The notes beneath the pieces were generated by a model. It worked only from the letters and a program-made list of their open reading frames with translations, made no database searches and was not told the DNA's origin. Of a stretch of DNA of 64,000 nt, positions 12,045-25,647 are shown piece by piece; position 1 is the first letter of the stretch, and each line of letters begins with the position of its first letter. The position numbers and the translations under genes were made by a program. The stretch is from positions 11,289,001 to 11,353,000 of the forward strand of contig NC_134025.1 in the NCBI RefSeq assembly GCF_964204645.1. Reading direction: 5' to 3'. Source of the stretch: Tubulanus polymorphus (taxonomy: Eukaryota; Nemertea; Palaeonemertea; Tubulaniformes; Tubulanidae).

Positions 12045-13370
12045 TTTTGTCGCTTTATTTTAGTTTTGTCGTTTTGTCATAATGTCGCCCTCATTTGCAT
12101 ATACGTGTCTTTTTACACATGGCCCTTATCAGCCACCATACTTAAGCCTTAAGGTCGCGTAAAACTCGATAAACACTTCAAGCGACACAGCGAACGATCT
12201 CCTTTCCCCCACAGCGAACGCTTAACGCTACTAGCCTATTTAGGCCTATGTATATGCGTAGGCCTAACATCCGGACAGATTGGTCGTAGGCCTATTGAAT
12301 AACAACCCACCTAAATATCGTAAATTTTGTTTTGAAGTTCAATCCAATGAGTCCGTTAATAAACGCAACAATTATACTGTGTTTGTTTGAGACAGTAAAG
12401 CTCAGCACCGGTAGGCCTAAAGCCGCGTCAAACTCGATAACACAAGCGACACAGCGAACGATCCCTTTCCCCACAGCGAATGCTTACTCCGAATGTCAAG
12501 TGTGAGTCCAGCATACGGAAAGGATTGTGTTATATACTTGTATTTAGTAAATTCCTTGTGCATTTGACAATGATCGGTATGTACTGTAGGAAATATAGAG
12601 TATTGATGGTATTGATATAGAGGTTGAAGCCCGCGGCCGAATAAAGAAATATATTCTTTTATTTTGATACCTCGTCGACATAACAGCTTTTCTCCGCTAT
12701 ATCACTTCGGCGTGTTTCGTTTAGGCCTACGACTCCCCGGTATACTTATGATTATCTTAGTACATACACGGTTAATTTGGTAAAGAAAAATAGGTATTGT
12801 TAAACTAACTGCTTGAAGTCCGCAACCAAATCACTGGTAGTAATAAATTAATTTGTACTCGATTCGATTCTCATGATGAGGAGAAACTCGCAGCTGATCC
12901 CCGGAACGACGATGTAGTGACACACGTCGATTCGTCGATGTTTACGGCTCGACAATGCTTTTAAAATCTAAAGTAGTAAATTTCCTGTATATCGGTAATA
13001 TGATTTGATGAGGAAAATGGGCTATTGTTAAAATTAGTTTTTAAAAACCGCGACAGACTGTGCAATCACTGGGTAATAAATTTGTTAATTTATGCTTGAA
13101 TTGATAATCGACGTGACAAGAAACGTGCGGTAGATTTCGTAAAGACGACTTAGAAAAACATGTCAGCTCTTTGAATGGGGCTCAATTTTCGCTGTTTACG
13201 GCCCGACAGTGCTTTTGTAACGTTGATTCTTCAAAATTCGCACGGAGTATTTGTAGATCGAAGTGAGCTAAATGATATCAGACGGATTGTATCGGCAACA
13301 GCGGTAATGTAAAAAAGCCTATGTACTTTTGACAAAAAAAGTGTGGAAAAAAATAATAATAATAATAATA
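12045..13370. repeat. Unique segment of duplicated unit, copy A, ending in (AAT)n
   Basis: From TAATGTCGCCCTCATTTGCATAT (12081 on) through CGCGTAAAACTCGATAAACA, GTGAGTCCAGCATACGG and TTTACGGCCCGACAGTGC, this is collinear with 16940-17993. Copy A has about 270 extra bases (12230-12490) that repeat its own AAGCGACACAGCGAACGATC phrase. It ends in an (AAT)n tract at about 13352-13371, then joins directly to reverse-transcriptase copy 2. Many TAGGCCTA words occur. No coding frame is seen. Confidence 0.85.
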
Positions 13371-13744
13371 AATATAGCTGCAAAGCAGCGATAACGGGTT
13401 TTCTGCACAGTCTTAGAATCCTGTTCAACGGTGGATTTCAACAAAGCATTTGATAAGGCTCAACATCAGCCATTACTAAAGAGGCTATTAGGAAACAGTA
13501 TCAATGATAGGTCGCCCAAATGGCTCAGCAGTTATCTCTGAACGGAAACTTGTAACCGAAATCAACGGAACGCCTCATCTTGGAATGAGACGGTCTAACT
13601 AGTGGAGTCACGCAAGGTAGTATCCTAAGTCGTCTTCTGTTTAATGTCCTGACAAATGACATACACAGTAATCCAAAATATACCAGACCGAGAAAATTTC
13701 CAAAACGACCTTACCACACTGTTCGACCAAAAAACTTAATGTTC
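13371..13744 (+). pseudogene. Non-LTR reverse-transcriptase fragment, copy 2 (dead)
   Basis: Nearly identical to 8955-9330, starting AATATAGCTGCAAAGCAGCG. It encodes VDFNKAFDKA and has the same TGA after SSYL and the same frame changes before GVTQGSIL. The shared lesions show that it derives from one dead ancestor by segmental duplication, not by separate retrotransposition. It passes straight into array 2. Confidence 0.8.
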
Positions 13745-14052
13745 CGACAAAACCACGGGGACAAAACCAAAATTATGAATTGTCGCGGGTGACAAAACCA
13801 AAATATTGAATTGTCACGGGTGACAAAACAAAAATAATGAATTGTCGAGGGCGATAAAACCAAAATAATGAATTGTCGCGGGCGATAAAACCACAATAAT
13901 GAATTGTCGCGGGCGTTAAAACCAAAATATTGAATTGTCGCGGCAATAAAACCAAAATAATGAATTGTCGCGGACGACAAAAACAAAATATTGAATTGTT
14001 GCGTGCGACAAAACCAGAATAATGAATTGTCGCGGGCGACAAAACCAAACTA
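13745..14052. repeat. 31-bp minisatellite array 2 (left part of interrupted array)
   Basis: About ten units of the same 31-bp repeat, broken off at ACCAAACTA by a 1.39-kb insertion. The array resumes at 15443. Confidence 0.9.
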
Positions 14053-15440
14053 GGGGTCCAGGGACACCATGCTCACTTGGGAAGTGGTTTCAAATGCTCA
14101 ACAATCTAACAATTTCAATACACAACGCCCTCTAGTGACCATATACAAAAACCAATGACCTTGAAACCCACCACAATCATAGAACATGTGAGCAGCTATG
14201 ATTTTGTAATTGATTGTGATAACAAAATATGCCTCGTTACCAATTTAATATGGAAATACTAAGTTATTCTACTATTCAACGCCCCTGGTGACCATATGCA
14301 AGCCCAATGACCTTAAAACTCACCACAATTGTAGTACATGTCATGAAATACAACTTTGCAATTGATCATAGTAACAAAATATGCCTAGGTACCAATCTAA
14401 TAAGGAAATACTAAGCCATTCTACTATTCAACGCCCCCTGGTGACTATATGGAATAACTGATGTCCTTAAAAACTCACCACAATCATAAACGATGTCATG
14501 ATCTACAACTTTGCAATGGATCATGGTAACAAACTATGCCTAGGTACCAATCTAATGAGGAAAAACTGAGCTTTTCTACTATTCAACGCCCACTGGTGAC
14601 TATATGGAATAACTAATGTCCTTAAAAACTCACCACAATCATAAACGATTTCATGAACTACAACTTCGCAATTGATCATGGTAACAAAATATGCCTTGGT
14701 ACAAATATAATATAGCGATACTAAGTTATTGTATTATTCAACGCCCCCTGATGGCCACATACTAAAACCAATAACCTTGAAACTCACCAAAATCATAGAA
14801 CACGTTATGGGCTACAACTTTCCAATTGAATATAGCTAGTAAAAAGGAAAAAATTTTTCCCACCTACGAATGAGTACTGATGACACCAAGATGGCCGCCA
14901 ATTGCGTCGTAATTGGATGATCAAAAATACCTGTCCCAGGTATAAAACATCCCTCTCTAAAGAATACCCATCAGCAATTGCAATGAGAAATGGCAAACCA
15001 GTAGGAAGCTACAGGACCTAGAATTCTGGCCAAAATTGACATTTTTGGGCACTAAAAAGGTCATAGGACGGCCATCTTGAGTCAGATCGACCCAATTTTC
15101 TTATGCTGATGGGCCTTTGGTAGATTCAAATATAAACGAAGGATCAAGGTAATTGATCAAAGCGTCTTCGAAATTTCCCACGATAACTTCGAAAATGTTT
15201 AAAAAGTGCTGATTTTGGCAAACAACAATGGCTGCCAGTCAGCCATCTTGAATCTGACAGGGCCAGTTTTTGGGATGACGATGTGTCTAGGGTAGATACA
15301 TGTATAAACCAAATATCAAGACATTACCTTGAAGCGTCTTCAAAACTTCCCAAAATAACTGGATTCCGTCTATGGACCGACGGACGGACGAAAAGTGAAC
15401 GTAATAGCCCGCTGGGACTAAAGCCCCAAGTGGACTGAAA
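14053..15440 (+). mobile_element. 1.4-kb inserted element with 154-bp tandem repeats and a GACGGACGGACG tail
   Basis: Five units of about 154 bp begin with CAACGCC(C/A)(C/A)CTGGTGACC-like sequence at 14123, 14277, 14429, 14584 and 14739 (steps of 152-155). Each contains AATGACCTTGAAACTCACC- and TTGATCATGGTAACAAA-like phrases. The second half has GATGGCCGCC and GCCATCTTGA phrases and ends in a tail with GACGGACGGACG and GCCCCAAG. A decayed relative lies at 44100-44620. The insertion splits the 31-bp array. No open reading frame of note is present, so it is probably non-autonomous; the superfamily is unknown. Confidence 0.7.
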
Positions 15441-15442
15441 AA

Positions 15443-16939
15443 GAATTGTCGCGGGCGACAAAACCAAACTAATGAATTGTCGCGGGTGATAAAACCAAAA
15501 TATTGAATTGTCGCGGGCGAAAAAACCAAGCTAATGAATTGTCGTGGGCGATAAAACCAAACTAATGAATTGTCGCGGGCGATAAAACAAAAATATTGAA
15601 TTGTCGCGGGCGATAAAACCAAAATAATGAATTGTCTCGGGCGACAAAAACAAAATATTGAATTGTCACGTGCGACAAAACCAAAATAATGAATTGTCGC
15701 GGGGGATAAAACCAAAATAATGAATTGTCTCGGGGGGAAACCAAAATAATGAATTGTCGCGGGCGATAAAAACAAAATATTGAATTGTCGCGGGTGATAA
15801 AACCAAAATAATGAATTATCGCGGGCGATTAAACCAAAATATTGAATTGTCGCGGGCGATAAAACCAAAATATTGAATTGTCGCGGGCGATAAAACCAAA
15901 ATAATGAATTGTCGCGGGTGACAAAACCAAAATATTGAATTGTCGCGGGCGACAAAATCAAAAAAAAAAATTGTCGCGGGCGACAAAAACAAAATATAAA
16001 ACCAAAATAATGAATTGTAGCGGGCGTCAAAACCAAAAAGAAGAATTGTCGGGGTGACAAAACCAAAATAATGAATTTCAGCTGGAGATAAAACCAAAGT
16101 AATGAATTGTCGTAAGCGATAAAACCAAAATATTGAATTGTCGCGGGCGACAAAACCAAAATAATGAATTGTTGCGGGCGATAAAACCAAAATAATGAAT
16201 TGTCTCGGGCGACAAAACCAAAATAATGAATTTTCGCGGGCGACAAAACCAAAATAATGAATTGTCGCGAGCGTCAAAACCAAAAAGAAGAATTGTGGCG
16301 GGCGACAAAACCAAAATGGTGAATTGTCGCGGGCGACAAAACCAAAATAATGAATTGTCGCGGGCGACAAAACCAAAATGGTGAATTGTCCAGGCGAAAA
16401 AACCAAAATAATGAATTGTCGCGGGCGATAAAACCAAAATAATGAATTGTTGCGGGCGATAAAACCAAAATAATGAATTGTCTCGGGCGACAAAACCAAA
16501 ATAATGAATTTTCGCGGGCGACAAAACCAAAATAATGAATTGTCGCGGGCGATAAAACCAAAATAATGAATTGTCGCGAGTGTCAAAACCAAAAAGAAGA
16601 ATTGTGGCGGGCGACAAAACCAAAATGGTGAATTGTCGCGGGCGACAAAACCAAAATAATGAATTGTCGCGGGCGATAAAACCGTAATAATGAATTGTCA
16701 CGGGCGATAAAACCAAAATAATGAATTGTCTCAGGCGACAAAACCAAAATAATGAATTATCGCGGGCGATAAAACCAAAATATTGAATTGTCGCAGGCGA
16801 CAAAACCAAACTAATGAATTGTCGCAAGCGATAAAACGAAAATAATGAATTGTCGCAGGCGATAAAACTAAAATATTGAATTGTCGCGTGTGAAAAAACC
16901 AAAATAATGAATTGTCGCGGGCGACAAAATCAAAATCAT
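15443..16939. repeat. 31-bp minisatellite array 3, about 48 units
   Basis: Continuation of array 2 after the inserted element, with the same unit and more sequence variants, including AAAAAGAAGAATTGTGG and CAAAATGGTGAATTG blocks. The right-hand border (CATTGTTTTCTCGCGTTATT) matches the border of array 1 (TTATTGTTTTGTCGCTTTATT), so both arrays ended at the same ancestral junction. Confidence 0.95.
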
Positions 16940-17993
16940 TGTTTTCTCGCGTTATTTTAGTTTTGTCGTAATGTCGCCCTCATTTGCATATTCGTGTTTT
17001 TTTATCTTATCAGCCACCATACTTAAGCCTTAAGGTCGCGTAAAACTCGATAAACACTTCAAGCGACACAGCGAACGGTCTCCTTTCCCCCACAGCGAAC
17101 GCTTACTCCGAATGTCAAGTGTGAGTCCAGCATACGGATATGAGTGTGTTATATACTTGTATTTAGTAAATACCTGGTGGATTTGACAATGATCGGTATG
17201 TACTGTAGGAAATATAGAGTATTGATGGTATTGATATAGTGGCCCGGGGCCGAATAAAGTAATATATTTTTTTATTTTGATACCTCGTCGACATAACAGC
17301 TTTTCTCCGCTATATCTCTTCGGCGTGTTTAGTTTAGGCCTACGACTCCCCGGTACACTTATGATTTATCTTAGTAAATACATGGTTAATTTGGTAAAGA
17401 AAAATAGGTATTGCTAAACTAACTGCTTGACGCCCGCAGCCAAATCACTGGTAGTTATAAATTAATTTGCACTCGATTTGATTCTCATGATGAGGAGAAA
17501 CTCGCAGCTGATCCCCGGAACGACGATGTAGTGACACACGTCGATTTGTCGATGTTTACGGCTCGACAGTGCTTTTAAAATCTAAACTAGTAAATTTCCT
17601 GTGTATCGGTATTATGATTTGATGAGGAAATTGGGCTATTGTTAAAATTAGTTTTTAAAAACCGCGACAGAATGTGCAATCTTTGGGTAATAAATTTGTT
17701 AATTTATACTTGAATTGATAATCGACGTGACAAGAAACGTGCGGTAGATTTCGGAAAGACGACTTAGAAAAACATGTCGGCCCTTTGAATGGGGCTCAAT
17801 TTTCGATGTTTACGGCCCGACAGTGCTTTTGTAACGTTGATTCTTCAAAATTTGCACGGGGTATTTGTAGATCGAAGTGAGCTGAATGATATCAAACGGA
17901 TTGTATCGGCAACAGCGGTAATGGAAAAAAGCCTATGTACTTTTGACAAAAAATGTGTGGAAAAAAATAATAATAATAATAATAATAATAATA
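16940..17993. repeat. Unique segment of duplicated unit, copy B, ending in (AAT)n
   Basis: Collinear with 12045-13370, lacking the 270-bp internal expansion. It ends in about nine AAT units. The apparent 105-codon frame here reads through the AAT tract and the two hairpins that follow, and is not taken as a gene. Confidence 0.85.
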
Positions 17994-18013
17994 AGAAACA
18001 CGCGAATCTCAAT

Positions 18014-18100
18014 AGGGTTTTCTGTGATGTAACAGAAAACCCTAATAATAAGAAACACGCGAATCTCAATAGGGTTTTCTGTGATGTAACAGAAAACCCT
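18014..18100. repeat. Two identical hairpins in a 57-bp tandem duplication
   Basis: At 18014-18043 and 18071-18100, arms AGGGTTTTCTGT and ACAGAAAACCCT pair perfectly over 12 bp around the loop GATGTA. The repeat unit also includes AAGAAACACGCGAATCTCAAT. The pair sits directly after the (AAT)n tract. Confidence 0.85.
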
Positions 18101-18114
18101 AATTAAGAGAAAGT

Positions 18115-18220
18115 GAAGCTATGCATGGCATATAATAGTAGAATATAGCCCCATTCTAACGTGGCCTAAGACCCAAGCTCCGAGAGAAACGACTGTACGA
18201 CATCTTCTTTGCAGCTCCAT
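18115..18220. repeat. Repeat shared with 7477-7545
   Basis: AAGCTATGCATGGCAT and GCTCCGAGAGAAACGACTG match the copy left of the complex. This one retains about 47 bp between the two parts. Confidence 0.65.
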
Positions 18221-18866
18221 CATTTTTACCATCCCTACTATTATTGTTCGAATAAGCGAGGTTAACTATACATCGACTTCCAGATACCGAATGATTGAAC
18301 GAACATTATCTACTATTTACTGAGATGACAATCATAGAAAAAACATTAATTATTGACATGAAATAAGATGTACTTTTTACACATTAAAAAAAAAGCATGT
18401 TCACATCTTGAACCACACACTCGACAAAATCAAAGCGATCAGAAGTGTGTGGTGCCCGTATTGCATCTATCCAGCCATCCACCACATAAAAATGTTTATT
18501 CCGAAAAAAGATGGACCTCGGAACACCCTCCATTATAGTCAGGGATATGGAAAGTCAACATTTTCTATTCGTTTACTTCGTGTTATATGGACAAATTATA
18601 CATCGATGAAAAGGTAACATCAACAGCCATCACCGAGTATGTTGTAACCCTTGACAACTGGTCCAATTTCGCACAATACTGTTACCAAGGTTACAGCGTA
18701 CCTAAATCGACGATGATTTCATCACTTTTTCAAAAAATATTTAAAAAATCGCGATTTTTATTAGCCTGAGTAATTAGTAGTTAGATCTAGATCCCCTTCT
18801 TATTCGCCTGTTAGAACTGTCGATGGCTGGTATAAGAGTTCTTAACTCTCTTAAACAGACCTTATA
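18221..18866. other. No gene recognised
   Basis: Anonymous DNA with two overlapping short open frames and no family resemblance. Confidence 0.4.
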
Positions 18867-19075
18867 GCCGCAATCACACGGAGACGATTTGGCCCGGGCC
18901 AAATTGGCACGAATCAGGCTCGGGCCAAATTTTGCCCATGCCTAATTAGAGAGCGCGTTCACACGCAAACCACACTTGATACTAAACAATGCTCAAACAA
19001 AGCGAAGTGGATCATTTCCGGTGCCAGTTGCAATCCAAATTTGGCCCGGGCCAGAAATGCTCGTGTGATGGCGGC
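18867..19075. mobile_element. Inverted-repeat element, GCCGYGATCACACGG family (209 bp)
   Basis: The left end GCCGCAATCACACGGAG pairs with the right end, which read inward is GCCGCCATCACACGAG. TTAT lies close to both ends and may be a target duplication. The body has GGCCCGGGCCAAATT palindromes and no coding frame. Relatives are at about 5930, 21011 and 39673. Confidence 0.75.
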
Positions 19076-19099
19076 TTATGTTACCTTAAAAGCCTAATG

Positions 19100-19420
19100 T
19101 TCCATACACGACCCTTTCGACGTTTTGGTCGTGGTGATCGTAACCAGTTCCAAAAAAATAAGTCCGCTAACGATGGCTGATATCACCTGAGAGTAAATTT
19201 TCATTACTGAACATTTATGGATTAATCTATCACTTGTCGCACCGTTGATTTCTTCATTCTTTTACTATTTCGTATCGTCAAAATCGTCATAGAATAGAGT
19301 ATTCAGTTAGTTGACAAGGTAAAAGATGCATGGTAATAACAATTCAATATTCATATTTGTCTTCGCACAAAGGAATTTTTGAATGGTAACGCTTTGGTAA
19401 TATGATTGTCTAATTTGGAC
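19100..19420. repeat. Dispersed repeat related to 22845-22965 and 23965-24180
   Basis: GATCGTAA followed by TTCCAAA, AGTCCGCTAACGATGGCTGA and TTCATTACTGAACATTT here are matched at 22845-22965. CACTTGTCGCACCGTTGATTT and GCAAAGGAATTTTTGAAT are matched after the (CTGT)n tract at 23965-24130. The second copy thus seems split by the microsatellite-bearing segment. Confidence 0.5.
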
Positions 19421-20126
19421 ATACAGAGACTTCTCATCCGATATGTATGATTATATCAACTTGGTTAAATTGATTCATTTGTTCATTCAAATCCAAAATA
19501 TTTGCAAAAACGGAACTTATTTCCAGTGTGATGTACAACAGAAAAGGGGCGCACCATATGTAAAGGAGGCTGTTTGGAGGTGAAAAATCATCAGACAATC
19601 TGATCCGAAAATACATCATAATTCTGGCTGAAATTTTTCCAATGTCATTTTAGGCCATCAAGCACACCTACTTGAAGCCGGGATTCATTGGGTATTTTGA
19701 TTGATTTTCGACTCAATCATTTTTATCGGGACACCAGGGGATATTGTTGTGTTTTGCTAAAAAGTATTTGATGGGGAACGCGTTTTTCTAACAAATTTAC
19801 CACGTTTTATTCGATCAAGGTGAAATTATCACGGGGGATGCCCGATTGTTTTTCATTTTTTCACTGGGATCCAGAATTTACCAACAATTTTACCGGGATC
19901 CTGGGATGGTGCCTCCTGCTACTCCTCTTTGATAACTTATTACCCAATAGCAGTCATCGTAGAAGCCCCATAAGGGCTCTCTAAGGTAGAAAACAACCGA
20001 AACTATACTCAAAATTAATAAATGCCACACTGTTTCCCGTATCAGTAGGAATGCCAATATTTCCGCAAACGCTGTCCAAGTAACAAGACAATCCATTGAA
20101 GCGTCTTAAAAATTTTTCGAAAACAT
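19421..20126. other. No gene recognised
   Basis: Anonymous sequence downstream of the lectin gene; no confident polyadenylation signal was identified. Confidence 0.35.
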
Positions 20127-20215
20127 GGGTTTCGTCTACAGACGGACGGACGACGGCTCGACGATATGAATGCAATAGCCCGATGGGACCTTAAGTCCCA
20201 AGTGAGCTAAAAGAG
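20127..20215 (+). repeat. Solitary retroelement-like tail
   Basis: TCTACAGACGGACGGACGAC, CTCGACGATATGAATGCAAT and CCCGATGGGACCTTAAGTCC match the tail at 8335-8420. No upstream body is attached. Confidence 0.6.
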
Positions 20216-20295
20216 ATGGACATCAGAATACCCTCCATCCGGGCCTCATGATGTACATACGCCACCACAGTATCGTCGCGTGCGAAAATAACTTG

Positions 20296-20546
20296 TCAGA
20301 TAGGACTTATTTCACATATATAATTCAGGGCATTATACAGAACTCGTGCTGGATCGCAATTTTCCAGCGTATGATTATGTGATCCTTTCATCCGCACTGC
20401 CGTCTCCTCTATACTGTCAATTCCTTTAGTGGGTTGGCCAGGAGTCCAAGAATTGCTTGTTAATGGTAGTTCAGTGCCACTCGGGTGCCAATACCACGAT
20501 CCATCAATTCTCCTACCTCCAGTCCAGTAATCGATGCTTTCGGGCG
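20296..20546 (-). CDS. C-type lectin, exon 3: C-terminal half of the lectin domain
   Basis: This terminal exon encodes residues 170 (shared codon) to 252 and ends at TGA (20296-20298). The acceptor is TTTTCATTTCAAG just before 20546. The first two bases, CG, complete the codon left by exon 2, so the phases match (phase 1). The sequence is typical of the second half of a C-type lectin fold: YWTGG at 176-180, GSWYWH at 185-190, WTPGQPT at 203-209, C233 and the final YIC (C247). The usual calcium and sugar site is altered: QPT stands where EPN or QPD is normal, and no WND precedes C233 (the sequence is LENC). Calcium-dependent sugar binding is therefore doubtful. N227-H-T is a possible N-glycosylation site. 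Confidence 0.88.
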
Positions 20547-21010
20547 CTTGAAATGAAAATGAATCAATTATTCTTCTTCCCGTTTTTCATCATTCGGGAC
20601 CTTTAGATTGGAAAAGGTAACACCAACATCATGAGTTTAAAGTATGCTAGATGAGTGCCTGGGCGTTTTCCAAATCTTCTTAACTTCATTCTCATGATTA
20701 TCCAAAATGTGTCACATTGAAATAGTTGACAACGCGGCCAGACATCACTCACTATAGGTAGAGTATTTTTACCCGAAATTTATATCTTATATGAATTATA
20801 TTTATCAGCTCGATGGCCCAATTTGGGCCAGTTCATTTCAATTGAATTCATAATGACGAGATTTGCAATTACGATTTTGAACTGACTTAGAACAAGGTTC
20901 CGTCCATACACGCACCCACACACCACACGCATACACTCACGCACCGATCCACCCACACGCACGCAGTCACGCTCAAGCACACAGAGTTAAGTTTCAGTTC
21001 ATTCAGCAAA

Positions 21011-21179
21011 GCCGTGATCACACGGAGACGATTTGGCCTGTGCCTAATTGGAGAGCGCGCTCACGTTTAAACCACTCACTCGATACGAAACCGTGCCTTA
21101 ACAAGGCCGAGAGACTAATTTTCGGAACCAGAACGGCCCATTTGGCACCCGTGCGAACAGTCGCTCATGCAATCGCAGC
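21011..21179. mobile_element. Inverted-repeat element, GCCGYGATCACACGG family, inside lectin intron 2
   Basis: It starts GCCGTGATCACACGGAGACG and shares GCCTAATTGGAGAGCGCG and CACTCACTCGATACG with other copies. The right end, read inward, is a degenerate GCTGCGATTGC. It lies in the 851-bp intron between lectin exons 2 and 3. Confidence 0.65.
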
Positions 21180-21397
21180 TTTAGTCCATACCAAAACTTA
21201 CGTAGACTTAGATCGGTCCGAATTGGTCCAGTCTATAATGGAACGGGTCAATTTGGACCGGACGTTTCGCTAGTTTGAACGTTTAGTCCGTTTTAGATTC
21301 GAACGTGCCAAATCAATCATTCTAAGTAACGTAGGTCATAGTGTGAACGCGGCTAGACTATAAAAAAGTTTAGTCGGAAACTTCGTCGTAAACTTAC

Positions 21398-21574
21398 TAT
21401 TCTTATATTTGATATACGCGTGAACGCGTCTAAATTCATCGTCGGTTTCGTACTGAACTAGATTTCCATTGGACATCGATTCACATTCGGTCTGCGCTTT
21501 GTTTCTATATTTGAAAGCATCGTCGCTAAAGTGATAACATCTGGTAGCAATCAAAATGTATTTCGAGGGGCAAA
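21398..21574 (-). CDS. C-type lectin, exon 2: N-terminal half of the lectin domain
   Basis: The exon encodes residues 112-169 plus parts of codons at both ends. The acceptor is TTTTTTCTTCCAG before 21574 and the donor is GTAAGT after 21398. Both junctions are phase 1, so the exon is symmetric. The protein begins CPSKY and continues RCYHF (C123), then KAQTEC (C141), GNL and E153, matching the first half of the C-type lectin fold with the extra N-terminal cysteine pair (C112, C123) of long-form domains. It is the best single exon for recognising this gene. An unrelated open frame at 21896-22081 lies in the preceding intron and does not join in phase. Confidence 0.9.
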
Positions 21575-22139
21575 CTGGAAGAAAAAACATGATCGAATGG
21601 CTTGGATGAATCTGGGACAAATTTGTACGTTGTCCCGATAAAACAAACCGTCCTGTTCGGCGCGATTGATCAAAAACCTGATTGATCCGATTGATCAGAA
21701 ATTGAGTCATTTTTGGTATGAATTAATTTTCATTGCGATTTTTGTTGACTTTTCACATCCAGCATTAAGGCAAATATATTTTGATAAGTTATGATTCTAT
21801 ATTATGACTCAACTTTTGTTCTTTCTTTTTTTTACTTCTAGTGTAGTTGCACGATGAATTGAAGATAAACTAAATGCATTTACAAATCCATGAACTTATA
21901 CAAGCAACATCTGGAAATCCTTCACACCCCAATGATTTAGCGGAGGCGCCACTATACAACACTCAGAAGTTAGCGTTTTCATTGGAATTGGGAGTGGAGA
22001 GTTGATTTCATTGCTGCCGATATCGAAACCAAAATCAGCTTCCAGGGACCTCAAATCGACCAACGAAATTGAGATCTCCACGCTGTATGATAAGCTATAA
22101 AAAGTCGCCCAACTATAGAAGTTTTCATGAAATGCTTAC

Positions 22140-22470
22140 CTAACTGGCGTGTTGGTGAAGTGAATTCGTAAAGCTTTGTTGTTTGTCGAATCAAGTTGCT
22201 ACTTATCGTGTTATTGTGTGGATAAGAATTTATGAACAAGCTGCACGTTTTCGATGCCTTGTCATAGGCAAAATATCGCACACCAGATACAGCTAAAACT
22301 CTTTGGCCGCAAATTACCGCTGAACGCTGAACACTCACTTGTACCAATTCCAAACTAATCGACAATTTATTTGATCTGAACTCCGCAGATTCGTTTGCCT
22401 GAAGAATTTTTACGATGTTTGTCATCAGCAACAAAATGAATATACCGCAACAAGAATTTCCGACCTCCAT
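22140..22470 (-). CDS. C-type lectin, exon 1: signal peptide and PAN/apple-like region
   Basis: The start codon is at 22468-22470. Residues 1-25 form a signal peptide with a hydrophobic core (GIFILLLMTNIV). Residues 40-80 resemble a PAN/apple module: a cysteine at 54, then RYFAYDKASKTCSLF at 65-79, the pattern of an aromatic-rich strand before the second cysteine. Only part of the usual apple cysteine set is present, so the module is tentative. The donor GTAAGC follows 22140 in phase 1 and fits exon 2. Joined, the three exons give a 252-residue secreted protein: signal, apple-like region, C-type lectin domain. N26 and N86 are possible glycosylation sites. In other invertebrates such proteins act in recognition or immunity; here that is inference. 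Confidence 0.82.
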
Positions 22471-23019
22471 ATCGTTTTAGAGAAAAAAAAGTTGTGACGA
22501 TGTATGTGTATGTGAATTCTTTTTCACGAATGAATGAAAAGGTTTCAGTTATCTCAACGCATGAAGCGCAGAAAAATAGTCCCTGCGACCAAATTAAATG
22601 GATTAAACGCGAGCGTGCTTCAATCAAGATCGTGTCTTCGACTAGTATCGTCATTACGTGATCTTCTGACAGTTTTACCTATGAAATATTTATCCATACC
22701 TATAGAAAACAATATCTAATTCATTAGAATATTGCGACAGCTTCTAACGTCCTAACTATTCAGATCAGCATGCATCAGTATTTTGATACGTATAATGTAG
22801 ATGAATTGAAGGAGTGGCATTAATGCCAGCGCAACATTTTGGACGTTTCACTCGTAGTGATCGTAAACATTTCCAAATAAAATGAGTCCACCAACGATGC
22901 CTGTTTTAGCCCTCGATATCCCCTGAAGGTAATATATCATTACCAAACGTTTTAGGCACTTATCGCGTAAACGATTTCTTTTTTTCTTCTCAGGCTTCCA
23001 TGAGACCCTTATTCTCGTA
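22471..23019. other. Upstream of the lectin gene; dispersed repeat at 22845-22965
   Basis: This would contain the lectin promoter, but no TATA box or start site can be placed. Part of it matches the repeat at 19100-19200. Confidence 0.4.

Positions 23020-25647
<2,628 letters not shown>

Noticed and set aside
10285-16902. Many long minus-strand open frames (up to 321 codons) in the 31-bp arrays
   Set aside because: The repeat unit has no stop in any minus-strand frame and a length not divisible by three, so long frames are automatic. They overlap each other in all frames and show no start or splice context.
21896-22081. Open frame in lectin intron 1 as an extra exon
   Set aside because: Its reading frame does not fit the phase 1 donor of exon 1 at the only nearby acceptor, whereas exon 2 at 21574 fits directly. 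It also lacks any lectin or apple feature.
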